Shown piece by piece: positions 37,379 to 45,123 of a DNA stretch of 64,000 nucleotides. Position 1 is the stretch's first letter. Each line of letters opens with the position of its first letter. The stretch is from Bradyrhizobium sediminis. Lineage in GTDB: Bacteria > Pseudomonadota > Alphaproteobacteria > Rhizobiales > Xanthobacteraceae. The translations under genes were made by a program, and so were the position numbers. A model generated the notes under the pieces. The model ran no database searches and was not told the origin of the DNA. It was given only the letters and a program-made list of their open reading frames with translations. The stretch lies in the NCBI RefSeq assembly GCF_018736105.1, contig NZ_CP076135.1, positions 5,082,001-5,146,000 on the forward strand, read 5' to 3'.

Positions 37379-39232
37379 CTAGAAATCGTCGCTGTCGGGA
37401 CGCTCGGCGGGATCTTCTCCGCTAGCATCGGATTCCGGCGGCTCGGGGGCAAGCCGGCGGACCTCGACCACCTTGGCGCCGGGGAATCGCGCCAGCACCT
37501 CCTGTACCCTGGGATCGGCTTCCGCGGCGCGCTCGCGCTGGCTTTTCTGCAACTCGTTCTGCGACCGCAGCGTCGGCTGTCCGGCCTCGTTGGACACGAT
37601 CACGGTCCAGCGCCGCCCGGTCCATTGCTCCAGCTTGCGCGAGAGATCGTTGATCAGGGTCCGCGCCGCGCTGCGCTCCAGCGCCAGTTCGAGCCGGCCG
37701 TCCTCGATCCGGACCAGGCGGACATCGGCTTCCAGCGCGGCTTTTGTCAACAGATCGCGCTTCTCGCCGGCCAGCGCCACCAGTTCCGGATAGCTTGCGA
37801 TCCTGAGCGCTGCGGGTGCGGACTGCGTCTCCGCCATCGGCGCCATCATTTGCGGGCGTGCCGAAGGTTCGGCGCTGGCGCGCGGCGCGGCAGACGCGCG
37901 CGGCGCCGAGGCCGGCATCGAAGACATCGTCGAAGCGGGCGCCGTCCGCGCCGATGCTGCGCTTGCTGCGGCAACCGGCGAAGCGCCGCCATTCTGTTCG
38001 ATCATCCGGATCGCCTCGTCCGGCGTCGGCAAATCCGCGACATAGGCGATGCGCACCAGCACCATTTCCGCGGCCGCCGCCGGCCGGGTCGCGGCCTGCA
38101 CCTCGGTGATGCCCTTGAGCAGCATCTGCCACATCCGCGACAGCACCCGCATCGACAGCTTGGACGCGAAATCGCGGGCGCGCACGCGCTCGGTCTCGCC
38201 GAAGGCGACGTTGTCGGCCGTTGCCGGCACGATCTTGACGCGGGTGACGAAGTTGACGAATTCGGCGAGATCGGACAGCACCACGATCGGATCGGCGCCG
38301 GTGTCGTATTGCTCGCGGAATTCCCTGAAGGCGCTGGCGATGTCGCCGCGCGCCAACTGTTCGAACAGATCGATCACCCGGGTGCGGTCGGCGAGGCCGA
38401 GCATCTGCCGCACCGCATCGGCGCGCACCGGGCCCGCCGCATGCGCGATCGCCTGGTCGAACAGCGACAGCGAATCGCGCACCGAGCCTTCCGCCGCGCG
38501 CGCCAGGATGCCGAGCGCCTCCGGCTCGACCTCGACGTTCTCCTTCGCCGCGATATTGGCAAGATGCCCCATCAGCACGTCGGCGTCGACCCGGCGCATG
38601 TCGAACCGCTGGCAGCGCGACAGCACCGTGACCGGCACTTTGCGGATTTCGGTGGTGGCGAACACGAATTTGGCGTGCTCGGGCGGCTCTTCCAGCGTCT
38701 TCAGGAACGCGTTGAACGCCGCGGTCGAGAGCATGTGGACTTCGTCGATGATGTAGACCTTGTAGCGGGCGCTGGCCGGCGCATAGCGCACGCTGTCGTT
38801 GATCTGGCGCACGTCGTCGACGCCGGTATGGGACGCGGCGTCCATTTCCAGCACGTCCATGTGCCGGCTTTCCATGATCGCCTGGCAATGCACGCCCGGC
38901 ACCGGCATGTGGATGGTCGGCCCCTTCACCGAGCCGTCCGGCAGCTCGTAATTCAGCGCGCGGGCGAGAATCCGCGCCGTGGTGGTCTTGCCGACGCCGC
39001 GCACGCCGGTCAGGATCCAGGCCTGCGGAATCCGCCCGGTTTCGAACGCGTTGGAAACGGTACGGACCACGGCATCCTGGCCGATCAGGTCGTCGAAGCT
39101 GGACGGGCGGTATTTCCGCGCCAGCACGCGGTAATGCTTGCCGGCCTCCGGCGGGCCGCCGAGATCGAAGCCGCCCTGATGGGCGCTTTCGGCATCGTTT
39201 GGGGGCGTTACGGGGATGCCAGCGTCGGTCAT
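37379..39232 (-). CDS. dnaX: DNA polymerase III subunits gamma/tau
   Basis: A 617-residue clamp-loader ATPase. Walker A is GVRGVGKTTTARILARALN, Walker B is YIIDEVHMLSTAAFNAFLK, and the sensor/arginine finger region is FATTEIRKVPVTVLSRCQRF. Only one cysteine is left where the E. coli zinc module has four (VHCQAIMESRHMD). The C-terminal tau region has an Ala/Pro-rich linker (about 425-490) and then an SSB/polymerase-binding domain. The ATG at 39232 gives MTDAGIPVTPPND. A GTG at 39295 is an unlikely alternative. Confidence 0.96.
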   Translation of the reverse strand: MTDAGIPVTPPNDAESAHQGGFDLGGPPEAGKHYRVLARKYRPSSFDDLIGQDAVVRTVSNAFETGRIPQAWILTGVRGVGKTTTARILARALNYELPDGSVKGPTIHMPVPGVHCQAIMESRHMDVLEMDAASHTGVDDVRQINDSVRYAPASARYKVYIIDEVHMLSTAAFNAFLKTLEEPPEHAKFVFATTEIRKVPVTVLSRCQRFDMRRVDADVLMGHLANIAAKENVEVEPEALGILARAAEGSVRDSLSLFDQAIAHAAGPVRADAVRQMLGLADRTRVIDLFEQLARGDIASAFREFREQYDTGADPIVVLSDLAEFVNFVTRVKIVPATADNVAFGETERVRARDFASKLSMRVLSRMWQMLLKGITEVQAATRPAAAAEMVLVRIAYVADLPTPDEAIRMIEQNGGASPVAAASAASARTAPASTMSSMPASAPRASAAPRASAEPSARPQMMAPMAETQSAPAALRIASYPELVALAGEKRDLLTKAALEADVRLVRIEDGRLELALERSAARTLINDLSRKLEQWTGRRWTVIVSNEAGQPTLRSQNELQKSQRERAAEADPRVQEVLARFPGAKVVEVRRLAPEPPESDASGEDPAERPDSDDF

Positions 39233-39344
39233 CGATCGATCCGCAATTGATTGTCTCTCGAAGCCGGCTTGCGGAAAGGGAGCCGAATCCAGCACAGCAC
39301 GGGATAGCCCATCTTGCGCGATTCGCTCGAAAAAACAGGTAGGA

Positions 39345-39426
39345 GACTGACGAGCGACCCGATCCGGACCTCGTTAGGGCTGCTTCCTTCCGGACCTGAC
39401 CCGGTTGGCGAGTGGCTCGTCCACCG
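39345..39426 (-). ncRNA. ffs: Signal recognition particle RNA (4.5S type)
   Basis: On the minus strand the universal SRP core GGTCAGGTCCGGAAGGAAGC with its GGAA tetraloop is at about 39386-39405. The core extends to CAGCC. Outer arms GACGAGC (39415-39421) and GCTCGTC (39349-39355) pair to close the helix. The position next to dnaX is common in alphaproteobacteria. The ends are approximate. Confidence 0.9.
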
Positions 39427-39527
39427 CCAATCTCCCGGTCCTTATTTGGGGCCAAAAGCCCCGGAAAGCAAGCGGGGCGAGACCGGTTTGCGGGACTTGC
39501 TCAAAAAGGCGGAAAGGCATTAGTTGC

Positions 39528-39617
39528 CGTCATGGCCGGGCTTGTCCCGGCCATCCACGTCTTGCTTTGCTGCCAAACAAGGAAGACGTGGATGCCCGGC
39601 ACAAGGCCGGGCATGAC
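39528..39617. repeat. Palindromic intergenic element, type A (SRP RNA/HIT gap)
   Basis: 90 bp, from GTCATGGCCGGGCTTGTCCC to AAGGCCGGGCATGAC, with inner CCACGTCTTG / AAGACGTGGATG forming a long inverted repeat. It shares its ends with the copy at 32020-32131. Confidence 0.75.
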
Positions 39618-39629
39618 GAGGGAACATGT

Positions 39630-40055
39630 ATGCCTTCTGACGCTCCCGCCTGGTCGCTGCACTCACAGCTCAAAAAGGACACCATCGACATCGGCGACCT
39701 GCCGCTGTGCCGGGTGCTCGTGATCAAGGACGCCCACTACCCCTGGCTGCTGCTGGTGCCGCGCCGGCCCGACGCCGTCGAGATCATCGACCTCAGCGAG
39801 ATCGAGCAGGCGCAGTTGATGACCGAGATCAACCGCGTCGCCCGGGCCCTGAAGGAAGTCACCAAGTGCGACAAGCTGAATATCGCAGCGCTGGGCAATC
39901 TGGTGCCGCAACTGCACGTTCATATCATCGCGCGGCGCTCCAGCGACGCCGCCTGGCCGCGTCCAGTCTGGGGGGTGATGCCGCCGCTGGCGCACGACGC
40001 CGAAGAAGTCCAGAATTTCATCAGCGCACTGCGCCGCAAGATTTGGCTTGGTTGA
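39630..40055 (+). CDS. HIT family hydrolase
   Basis: 141 residues. The histidine triad is in LVPQLHVHIIARR. DLPLCRVLVIKDAHYPWLLL and NIAALGNLVPQL fit the branch of HIT proteins that hydrolyse nucleotidyl-linked phosphates. The ATG at 39630 has AGGGAA upstream and begins only 13 nt after a type A repeat. nudC starts 4 nt after the stop, so both nucleotide-cleaning enzymes are co-expressed. Confidence 0.9.
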   Translation: MPSDAPAWSLHSQLKKDTIDIGDLPLCRVLVIKDAHYPWLLLVPRRPDAVEIIDLSEIEQAQLMTEINRVARALKEVTKCDKLNIAALGNLVPQLHVHIIARRSSDAAWPRPVWGVMPPLAHDAEEVQNFISALRRKIWLG

Positions 40056-40059
40056 ACCC

Positions 40060-41010
40060 ATGACAGCATTCGACAAGTTTCCACTGGGGCGGCCCGCCTT
40101 CGTCACCAATATTCTGGATCGCGCCGCGCATCTGCGCTCGAACGACGAGAAACTGCTCGCTCTGGAAGGGCATCGCGACGCCCGCGCCTATGTGGTGCAT
40201 CGCGATTCGCTGGTGGTGAAGCAGGAAGCCGGCGGCCCCCGCGCGCTCTTGACCATCGACGAGGCGCTGAAATTCGGCGCCAATCCGGGCACGATCTTCC
40301 TCGGCCTGCGCGACGGCGCGCCGGTGTTCGGCATGGGCATCCCGGCCGCATCGGTCGAGAAGCTCCTGACCCGCGACGACGTCGCCGTCACCGAGTTGCG
40401 CGGCATGGCGATGCAGGGCGTGATCCCGCCCGAGCAGCTCTCGGCGATCGCGATGGCGAAATCGATGGTGAGCTGGCATCAGCGCCACGGCTATTGCGCC
40501 AATTGCGGAACCCGCACCGCCATGAAGGAAGGCGGCTGGAAGCGCGACTGCCCGAACTGCAAGGCCGAGCATTTTCCGCGCACCGATCCCGTCGTGATCA
40601 TGCTGGTGACATCAGGCGACAAATGCCTGATGGGCCGGCAGAAGCAGTTTCCGCCGGGCATGTGGTCGTGTCTGGCGGGTTTCGTCGAGGCCGCCGAGAC
40701 CATCGAGGACGCGGTCCGCCGCGAAATCTTCGAGGAATCCGGGGTCCACTGCACCGACGTGAGCTACTACATGACGCAGCCCTGGCCCTATCCGTCATCC
40801 CTGATGATCGGATGCACCGCGCGCGCCACCAGCGAGGAGATCATCGTCGATCACGCCGAACTGGAGGATGCCCGCTGGTTCGACCGCGCCGAGGCCACGC
40901 TGATGATCAAGCGGCAGCATCCCGACGGCCTCGCCGGACCGCATCCGTTTGCGATTGCCCACCATTTGCTCGGACGCTGGCTGCATGAGGGTCCGGACGC
41001 GCGCACATAG
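40060..41010 (+). CDS. nudC: NAD(H) pyrophosphatase / Nudix hydrolase NudC
   Basis: A 316-residue Nudix enzyme that splits NADH and can remove NAD caps from RNA. The zinc ribbon has CANCGT and DCPNCKA. The Nudix box is GFVEAAETIEDAVRREIFEESGV, interrupted here only by mention. SQPWPYPSS-like text (TQPWPYPSSLMIG) is the NudC hallmark after the box. The ATG at 40060 is chosen. It follows the HIT gene by 4 nt. Confidence 0.95.
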   Translation: MTAFDKFPLGRPAFVTNILDRAAHLRSNDEKLLALEGHRDARAYVVHRDSLVVKQEAGGPRALLTIDEALKFGANPGTIFLGLRDGAPVFGMGIPAASVEKLLTRDDVAVTELRGMAMQGVIPPEQLSAIAMAKSMVSWHQRHGYCANCGTRTAMKEGGWKRDCPNCKAEHFPRTDPVVIMLVTSGDKCLMGRQKQFPPGMWSCLAGFVEAAETIEDAVRREIFEESGVHCTDVSYYMTQPWPYPSSLMIGCTARATSEEIIVDHAELEDARWFDRAEATLMIKRQHPDGLAGPHPFAIAHHLLGRWLHEGPDART

Positions 41011-41076
41011 CGGGGAACGCCGCATGGCTCGATCGATTAACTCCGGACCAGGGTTCCGGGACAACGCGGAACCGGC

Positions 41077-42057
41077 ATGACGGATTCCCGCATGAACTTT
41101 CACGCCGCCGCGCCGAAGATTCCGCCGCGCATCCTCTGCATCGGCATGCCGGTGCGCGACCTGACGTTCCGCGTCAGCGGCGTTCCCGCGCGCGGTTCCA
41201 AGGAGAACGCCAGCCATTTCGACGAAATCTGCGGCGGCAACGCGCTCAACGCCGCGATCGGAATCGTCCGCCTCGGCGGCCGCGCCACGATCTGCGGCCC
41301 GACGGGCGACGCCCGCGAGGCCTCGAGCCGCTTCATCTTCGAAAAACTAGCCCATGAGGGCATCGAAACCCGGCACATCGTGCACATGCCGGGACTGGTG
41401 ACGCCGATCTCGTCCGTCATGGTCGATCCGAGCGGCGAGCGCACCATCGTCACCTTCCGCGATCCGGAACTGTGGAAGGTCCGCCTGCCCGACACGGAAA
41501 CGCTGCTGGAGGATTGCGCCGCCATCCTCACCGAGAGCCGCTGCGCGGAATTCTGCACCGATCTGTGCGCCGAGGCGCGCCGGCGCGGCATCCCCGTGAT
41601 TGTGGACGTCGATCGCGCGATGTCGCTGCGGGAAGGCCTGCTCACCGCATCTTCCCACCTGGTATTCTCGAGCGAGCCGCTGCAGGAGACCGCCGATGTC
41701 ACCGATGACGGCCAGGCGCTGAGGAAGATCGCGAAGCTGACGCCGTCGTTCCTGGCGGGGACGCGCGGGCCGAAAGGCACAATCTGGCTCGACGAGCAGG
41801 GCCGCCTGCAGGAGACGCCGGCCTTCCCGGTGCACACCGTGGATACGCTCGGCGCCGGCGACGTATTCCATGGCGCGTTCGCGCTCGCGATCACCGAACG
41901 ACAGGAATTGCGGCAGGCGCTCCGCTTCGCTTCGGCCGCGGCGGCCTTGAAATGCACCCGCTTCGGCGGCGCCTTTGCCGCCCCGCAACGCGCTGAAGTG
42001 GAACAGCTTTTGGGCCAGGGCCAGGCCGCCGCCAATCCGGCTCAAGACGGCCAATGA
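41077..42057 (+). CDS. PfkB family carbohydrate kinase
   Basis: A 326-residue ribokinase-like sugar or nucleoside kinase. GGNALNAAIGIVRLGGRATI near the N-terminus is the first PfkB signature region. DTLGAGDVFHGAFALAI is the second, with the catalytic aspartate in GAGD. The substrate cannot be read from sequence. ATG codons at 41077 and 41092 are both possible. An Lrp-type regulator follows about 70 nt downstream. Confidence 0.9.
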   Translation: MTDSRMNFHAAAPKIPPRILCIGMPVRDLTFRVSGVPARGSKENASHFDEICGGNALNAAIGIVRLGGRATICGPTGDAREASSRFIFEKLAHEGIETRHIVHMPGLVTPISSVMVDPSGERTIVTFRDPELWKVRLPDTETLLEDCAAILTESRCAEFCTDLCAEARRRGIPVIVDVDRAMSLREGLLTASSHLVFSSEPLQETADVTDDGQALRKIAKLTPSFLAGTRGPKGTIWLDEQGRLQETPAFPVHTVDTLGAGDVFHGAFALAITERQELRQALRFASAAAALKCTRFGGAFAAPQRAEVEQLLGQGQAAANPAQDGQ

Positions 42058-42127
42058 CGGGCTTGTCTTAGAAGATTTTTCTCTATATGAGGGACACAAA
42101 CCTCAAATATGGAAAAAAGTTCTTCCC

Positions 42128-42631
42128 ATGACCGACCTCGCCACCCAGGTTATCGAGCCCAACCGCCGCCTCGACGCCATCGACCGCAAGATTCTGACCG
42201 TGCTGCAGGAGGACGCCTCGCTCTCGGTCGCCGAGATCGGCGACCGCGTCGGCCTGTCCTCGACACCGTGCTGGAAGCGGATCCAGCGGCTCGAGGCCGA
42301 CGGGGTGATCCTGCGCCGGGTCGCATTGGTCGACCAGAACAAGATCGGGCTCGGCATTACCGTGTTCGTCTCGGTCGAGAGCTCAGATCATTCCGAGGCC
42401 TGGCTCAAGACCTTCGCCAGCGCCGTCAGCGCGATGCCGGAGGTGATGGAGTTCTACCGGATGGCCGGCGACGTCGACTACATGCTGCGCGTCGTGGTCG
42501 CGGACATGCAGAGCTATGACGTGTTCTACAAGAAGCTGATCGGTGCGGTGCCGCTGAAGAACGTGACGTCGCGCTTTGCGATGGAAAAGATCAAGTCGGT
42601 CACCGCATACCCGGTGCCGGCGGCGGCGTAG
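42128..42631 (+). CDS. Lrp/AsnC family transcriptional regulator
   Basis: 167 residues. The N-terminal winged helix reads LDAIDRKILTVLQEDASLSV, with recognition helix SSTPCWKRIQRLEADGVIL. The C-terminal RAM effector domain (VFVSVESSDHSEAWLKTFAS; FYRMAGDVDYMLRVVV) binds amino acids in this family. The ATG at 42128 follows an AT-rich stretch (42075-42127) that could hold its promoter. The target is unknown. Confidence 0.95.
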   Translation: MTDLATQVIEPNRRLDAIDRKILTVLQEDASLSVAEIGDRVGLSSTPCWKRIQRLEADGVILRRVALVDQNKIGLGITVFVSVESSDHSEAWLKTFASAVSAMPEVMEFYRMAGDVDYMLRVVVADMQSYDVFYKKLIGAVPLKNVTSRFAMEKIKSVTAYPVPAAA

Positions 42632-42655
42632 CTAGGCCGATCGATCCCATACTGC

Positions 42656-42743
42656 CGTCATCCGCGGGCTTGACCCGCGTATCCATCATTCTTCAATAGG
42701 CGTTTCATGACAGATGGATTGCCGGGTCAAGCCCGGCAATGAC
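42656..42743. repeat. Palindromic intergenic element, type A' (convergent gap)
   Basis: 88 bp from GTCATCCGCGGGCTTGACCC to GATTGCCGGGTCAAGCCCGG and CAATGAC. With the copies at 45026-45114 and 55539-55635 it forms a subtype sharing the right half GCCGGGTCAAGCCCGGCAAT. It sits between two convergent genes, where it could terminate both. Confidence 0.75.
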
Positions 42744-42760
42744 GAGTTGGAGCGCGCCGC

Positions 42761-44260
42761 TCAAATCGTCTGATTGTATTCGCCGACCTCGGGATGGGTG
42801 CGCAGCACCACATTCATCGCTTCGAACAGGTCATGCATACGCTGTTCGGAAACCGGGCTCTCTACCACCACCACCAGTTCCGGCTTGTTGGATGACGCCC
42901 GCACCAGGCCCCAGCTACCATCCTCGACGGTGACTCGCACGCCGTTGACGGTGACGAGATCGCGGATCTTCTGTCCCGCCACCTTCGCGCCCTGCTTCTG
43001 CATCGCCTCGAAATGCTTCACCACGGCGTCGACCACGCCGTATTTGGTTTCGTCGGCGCAATGCGGCGACATGGTCGGCGACGACCAGGTTTTCGGCAGC
43101 GCCTCCTTCAGATCCGCCATCGACTTGCCGGGCGCGCGATCGAGCATCTCGCAGACCGCTATCGCCGAGAGCAGGCCGTCGTCATAGCCGCGGCCGAACG
43201 GCTTGTTGAAGAAGAAATGGCCGGATTTCTCGAAGCCCGCCAGCGCGCCGAGCTCGTTGGTATGACGCTTCATGTAGGAGTGGCCGGTCTTCCAGTAGGT
43301 GGTGTTGGCGCCTTGCGCCTGCAGCACCGGGTCGGTCGCGAACAGCCCGGTCGATTTCACGTCGACCACGAACTGCGCGTTCTTGTGGATCGCCGACATG
43401 TCGCGGGCCAACATCACGCCGACCTTGTCGGCGAAGATCTCCTCGCCGGTATTGTCGACCACGCCGCAGCGGTCGCCGTCGCCGTCGAAGCCGAGGCCGA
43501 CATCGGCCTTGTGCTCCAGCACCGCGTTGCGGATGGCGTGCAGCATTTCCATGTCTTCGGGGTTGGGGTTGTATTTCGGAAAGGTGTAATCGAGCTCGGT
43601 GTCGAGCGGCACTACCTCGCAGCCGATCGCCTCCATCACCTGCGGCGCGAACGCGCCCGCGGTGCCGTTGCCGCAGGCGACCACGACTTTCAGCTTGCGC
43701 TTCAGCTTCGGGTGCCTGGTCAGATCGGCGATGTAGCGCGCCGGGAAATTCTCGTGAAACTGATAGGAGCCGCCGGCCTTGTTCCTGAAGTCGGCGTTGA
43801 GCACGATCTCCTTCAGCCGGGTCATCTCGTCCGGCCCGAAGGTCAGCGGCCGGTTGGCGCCCATCTTGACCCCGGTCCAGCCATTGTCGTTATGCGACGC
43901 CGTCACCATCGCGACGCAGGGCACGTCGAGCTCGAACTGCGCGAAATACGCCATCGGCGTCATGCACAATCCGATGTCGTGAACCCTGCAGCCCGCGGCC
44001 TGCAGCCCCGAAATCAGCGCGTATTTGATCGAGGCCGAATAGCCGCGGAAATCGTGCCCGGTGACGACCTCCTGCTTGACGCCGAGCTCCGCGATCAGCG
44101 CCCCCAGCCCCATGCCCAGCGCCTGGATCCCCATCAGGTTGATTTCCTTGCCGAACAGCCAGCGCGCGTCATATTCGCGAAAGCCGGTCGCCTTCACCAT
44201 CGGCTCGGATTCATAGGCATAGGTATTCGGAACCAGCGCGGATTTCGGCTTCGGAAACAT
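42761..44260 (-). CDS. Phosphomannomutase/phosphoglucomutase
   Basis: A 499-residue alpha-D-phosphohexomutase converting hexose 6-phosphate to hexose 1-phosphate for polysaccharide precursors. The phosphoserine loop is TASHNDNGWTGVK, the metal loop is FDGDGDRCGVVDN, and the sugar-binding segment is GYDDGLLSAI. Length and N-terminal FREYDARWLFGKE match the AlgC/ManB-type enzymes. UDP-glucose dehydrogenase and an acyltransferase lie a few kb away and could use related products. Confidence 0.92.
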   Translation of the reverse strand: MFPKPKSALVPNTYAYESEPMVKATGFREYDARWLFGKEINLMGIQALGMGLGALIAELGVKQEVVTGHDFRGYSASIKYALISGLQAAGCRVHDIGLCMTPMAYFAQFELDVPCVAMVTASHNDNGWTGVKMGANRPLTFGPDEMTRLKEIVLNADFRNKAGGSYQFHENFPARYIADLTRHPKLKRKLKVVVACGNGTAGAFAPQVMEAIGCEVVPLDTELDYTFPKYNPNPEDMEMLHAIRNAVLEHKADVGLGFDGDGDRCGVVDNTGEEIFADKVGVMLARDMSAIHKNAQFVVDVKSTGLFATDPVLQAQGANTTYWKTGHSYMKRHTNELGALAGFEKSGHFFFNKPFGRGYDDGLLSAIAVCEMLDRAPGKSMADLKEALPKTWSSPTMSPHCADETKYGVVDAVVKHFEAMQKQGAKVAGQKIRDLVTVNGVRVTVEDGSWGLVRASSNKPELVVVVESPVSEQRMHDLFEAMNVVLRTHPEVGEYNQTI

Positions 44261-44380
44261 TCAGGCCTCGTGGTGATACGCAAAAGGAACGCACCGCAGC
44301 CATAGCGAATGCGCGGGCGCGGCGAAAGGCGGGATAATGGCTTCTGGCGATTAATTGCGGCGGATTGGCAGCGAAGCTGC

Positions 44381-44899
44381 CTATTGCTCAAGCACCAGCC
44401 TGCCGTTCGCATACTCAAACCGCTTCAGCTTCGACAGGAACGACAGGCCGAGCAGGTTTTCCGACAGCGCCTCGTCGGGCAGCACCATGGCGTCGACGTC
44501 GCGCACCACGAGGCCGCCGAGTTCGACCATGGCAAGCCGCGTGCGCGCCGCCTTGATGGTGCCGTTGGCGGTGGAAACGGTGGCGTTGTAATCGCTGCGT
44601 GAGGGGCGGAAACCGAACCGCGCCGCCGACTTCTCGTTCAGCGCCACCACCGATGCGCCGGTGTCGACCATGAAGCCGATGCGCTGGCCGTCGATCCGGC
44701 CCTCGGTCTGGAAATGGCCGCGGGCGTCGCGCGGAATGCTGAGGCTGCGGCCGCCCGTCTGCGCCGGCATTTCGACCGCGGCGGTTTTCCGGGATGCATT
44801 GCTGGCGAGCGCGGGAGAGGCCGTCATCTTGTCGGCCATCTGCGCCATGATGGTGCCGAGGCCGACCATGAACGCGGCAATAATCATAATGTTACGCAT
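44381..44899 (-). CDS. Retropepsin-like aspartic protease, membrane-anchored
   Basis: 172 residues. The N-terminal hydrophobic segment (IMIIAAFMVGLGTIMAQ) acts as signal or anchor, so the catalytic domain is periplasmic. The active-site motif is DTGAS (79-83) within IGFMVDTGASVVAL. The second conserved turn is LLGLSFLSKL. This matches the clan AA retropepsin-like family of bacteria, which works as dimers of single-lobed subunits. The ATG at 44899 is preferred over the GTG just before it. Confidence 0.88.
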   Translation of the reverse strand: MRNIMIIAAFMVGLGTIMAQMADKMTASPALASNASRKTAAVEMPAQTGGRSLSIPRDARGHFQTEGRIDGQRIGFMVDTGASVVALNEKSAARFGFRPSRSDYNATVSTANGTIKAARTRLAMVELGGLVVRDVDAMVLPDEALSENLLGLSFLSKLKRFEYANGRLVLEQ

Positions 44900-45025
44900 C
44901 ACGCCACACTCGCTGAGAAGACCGCGATTTCACCACATCCGCCGCTCACCCGCGACTGAAGGCGGCGGCGGAGCCTGCCATTTTGGCGAAAAGGATGAGC
45001 GAAGTGTTAACGGAGACTCAATGCT

Positions 45026-45114
45026 GTCATGCCCGGACTTGATCCGGGCATCCATCCCCTTCGCAAGAAACGCTTCATGAGATGACGGATTGCCGGATCA
45101 AGCCCGGCAATGAC
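45026..45114. repeat. Palindromic intergenic element, type A' (hrpB 3' side)
   Basis: 89 bp from GTCATGCCCGGACTTGATCC to GATTGCCGGATCAAGCCCGG and CAATGAC. Its middle shares the CGCTTCATGA-type sequence of the copy at 42656-42743. Confidence 0.75.
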
Positions 45115-45123
45115 AACCCTAAG

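Noticed and set aside
37034..39250. 738-codon plus-strand frame and a 677-codon minus-strand alternate frame over dnaX
   Set aside because: Both overlap dnaX, which has full ATPase motifs in its own frame. Their Arg/His/Gly-rich text is typical of shadow frames.
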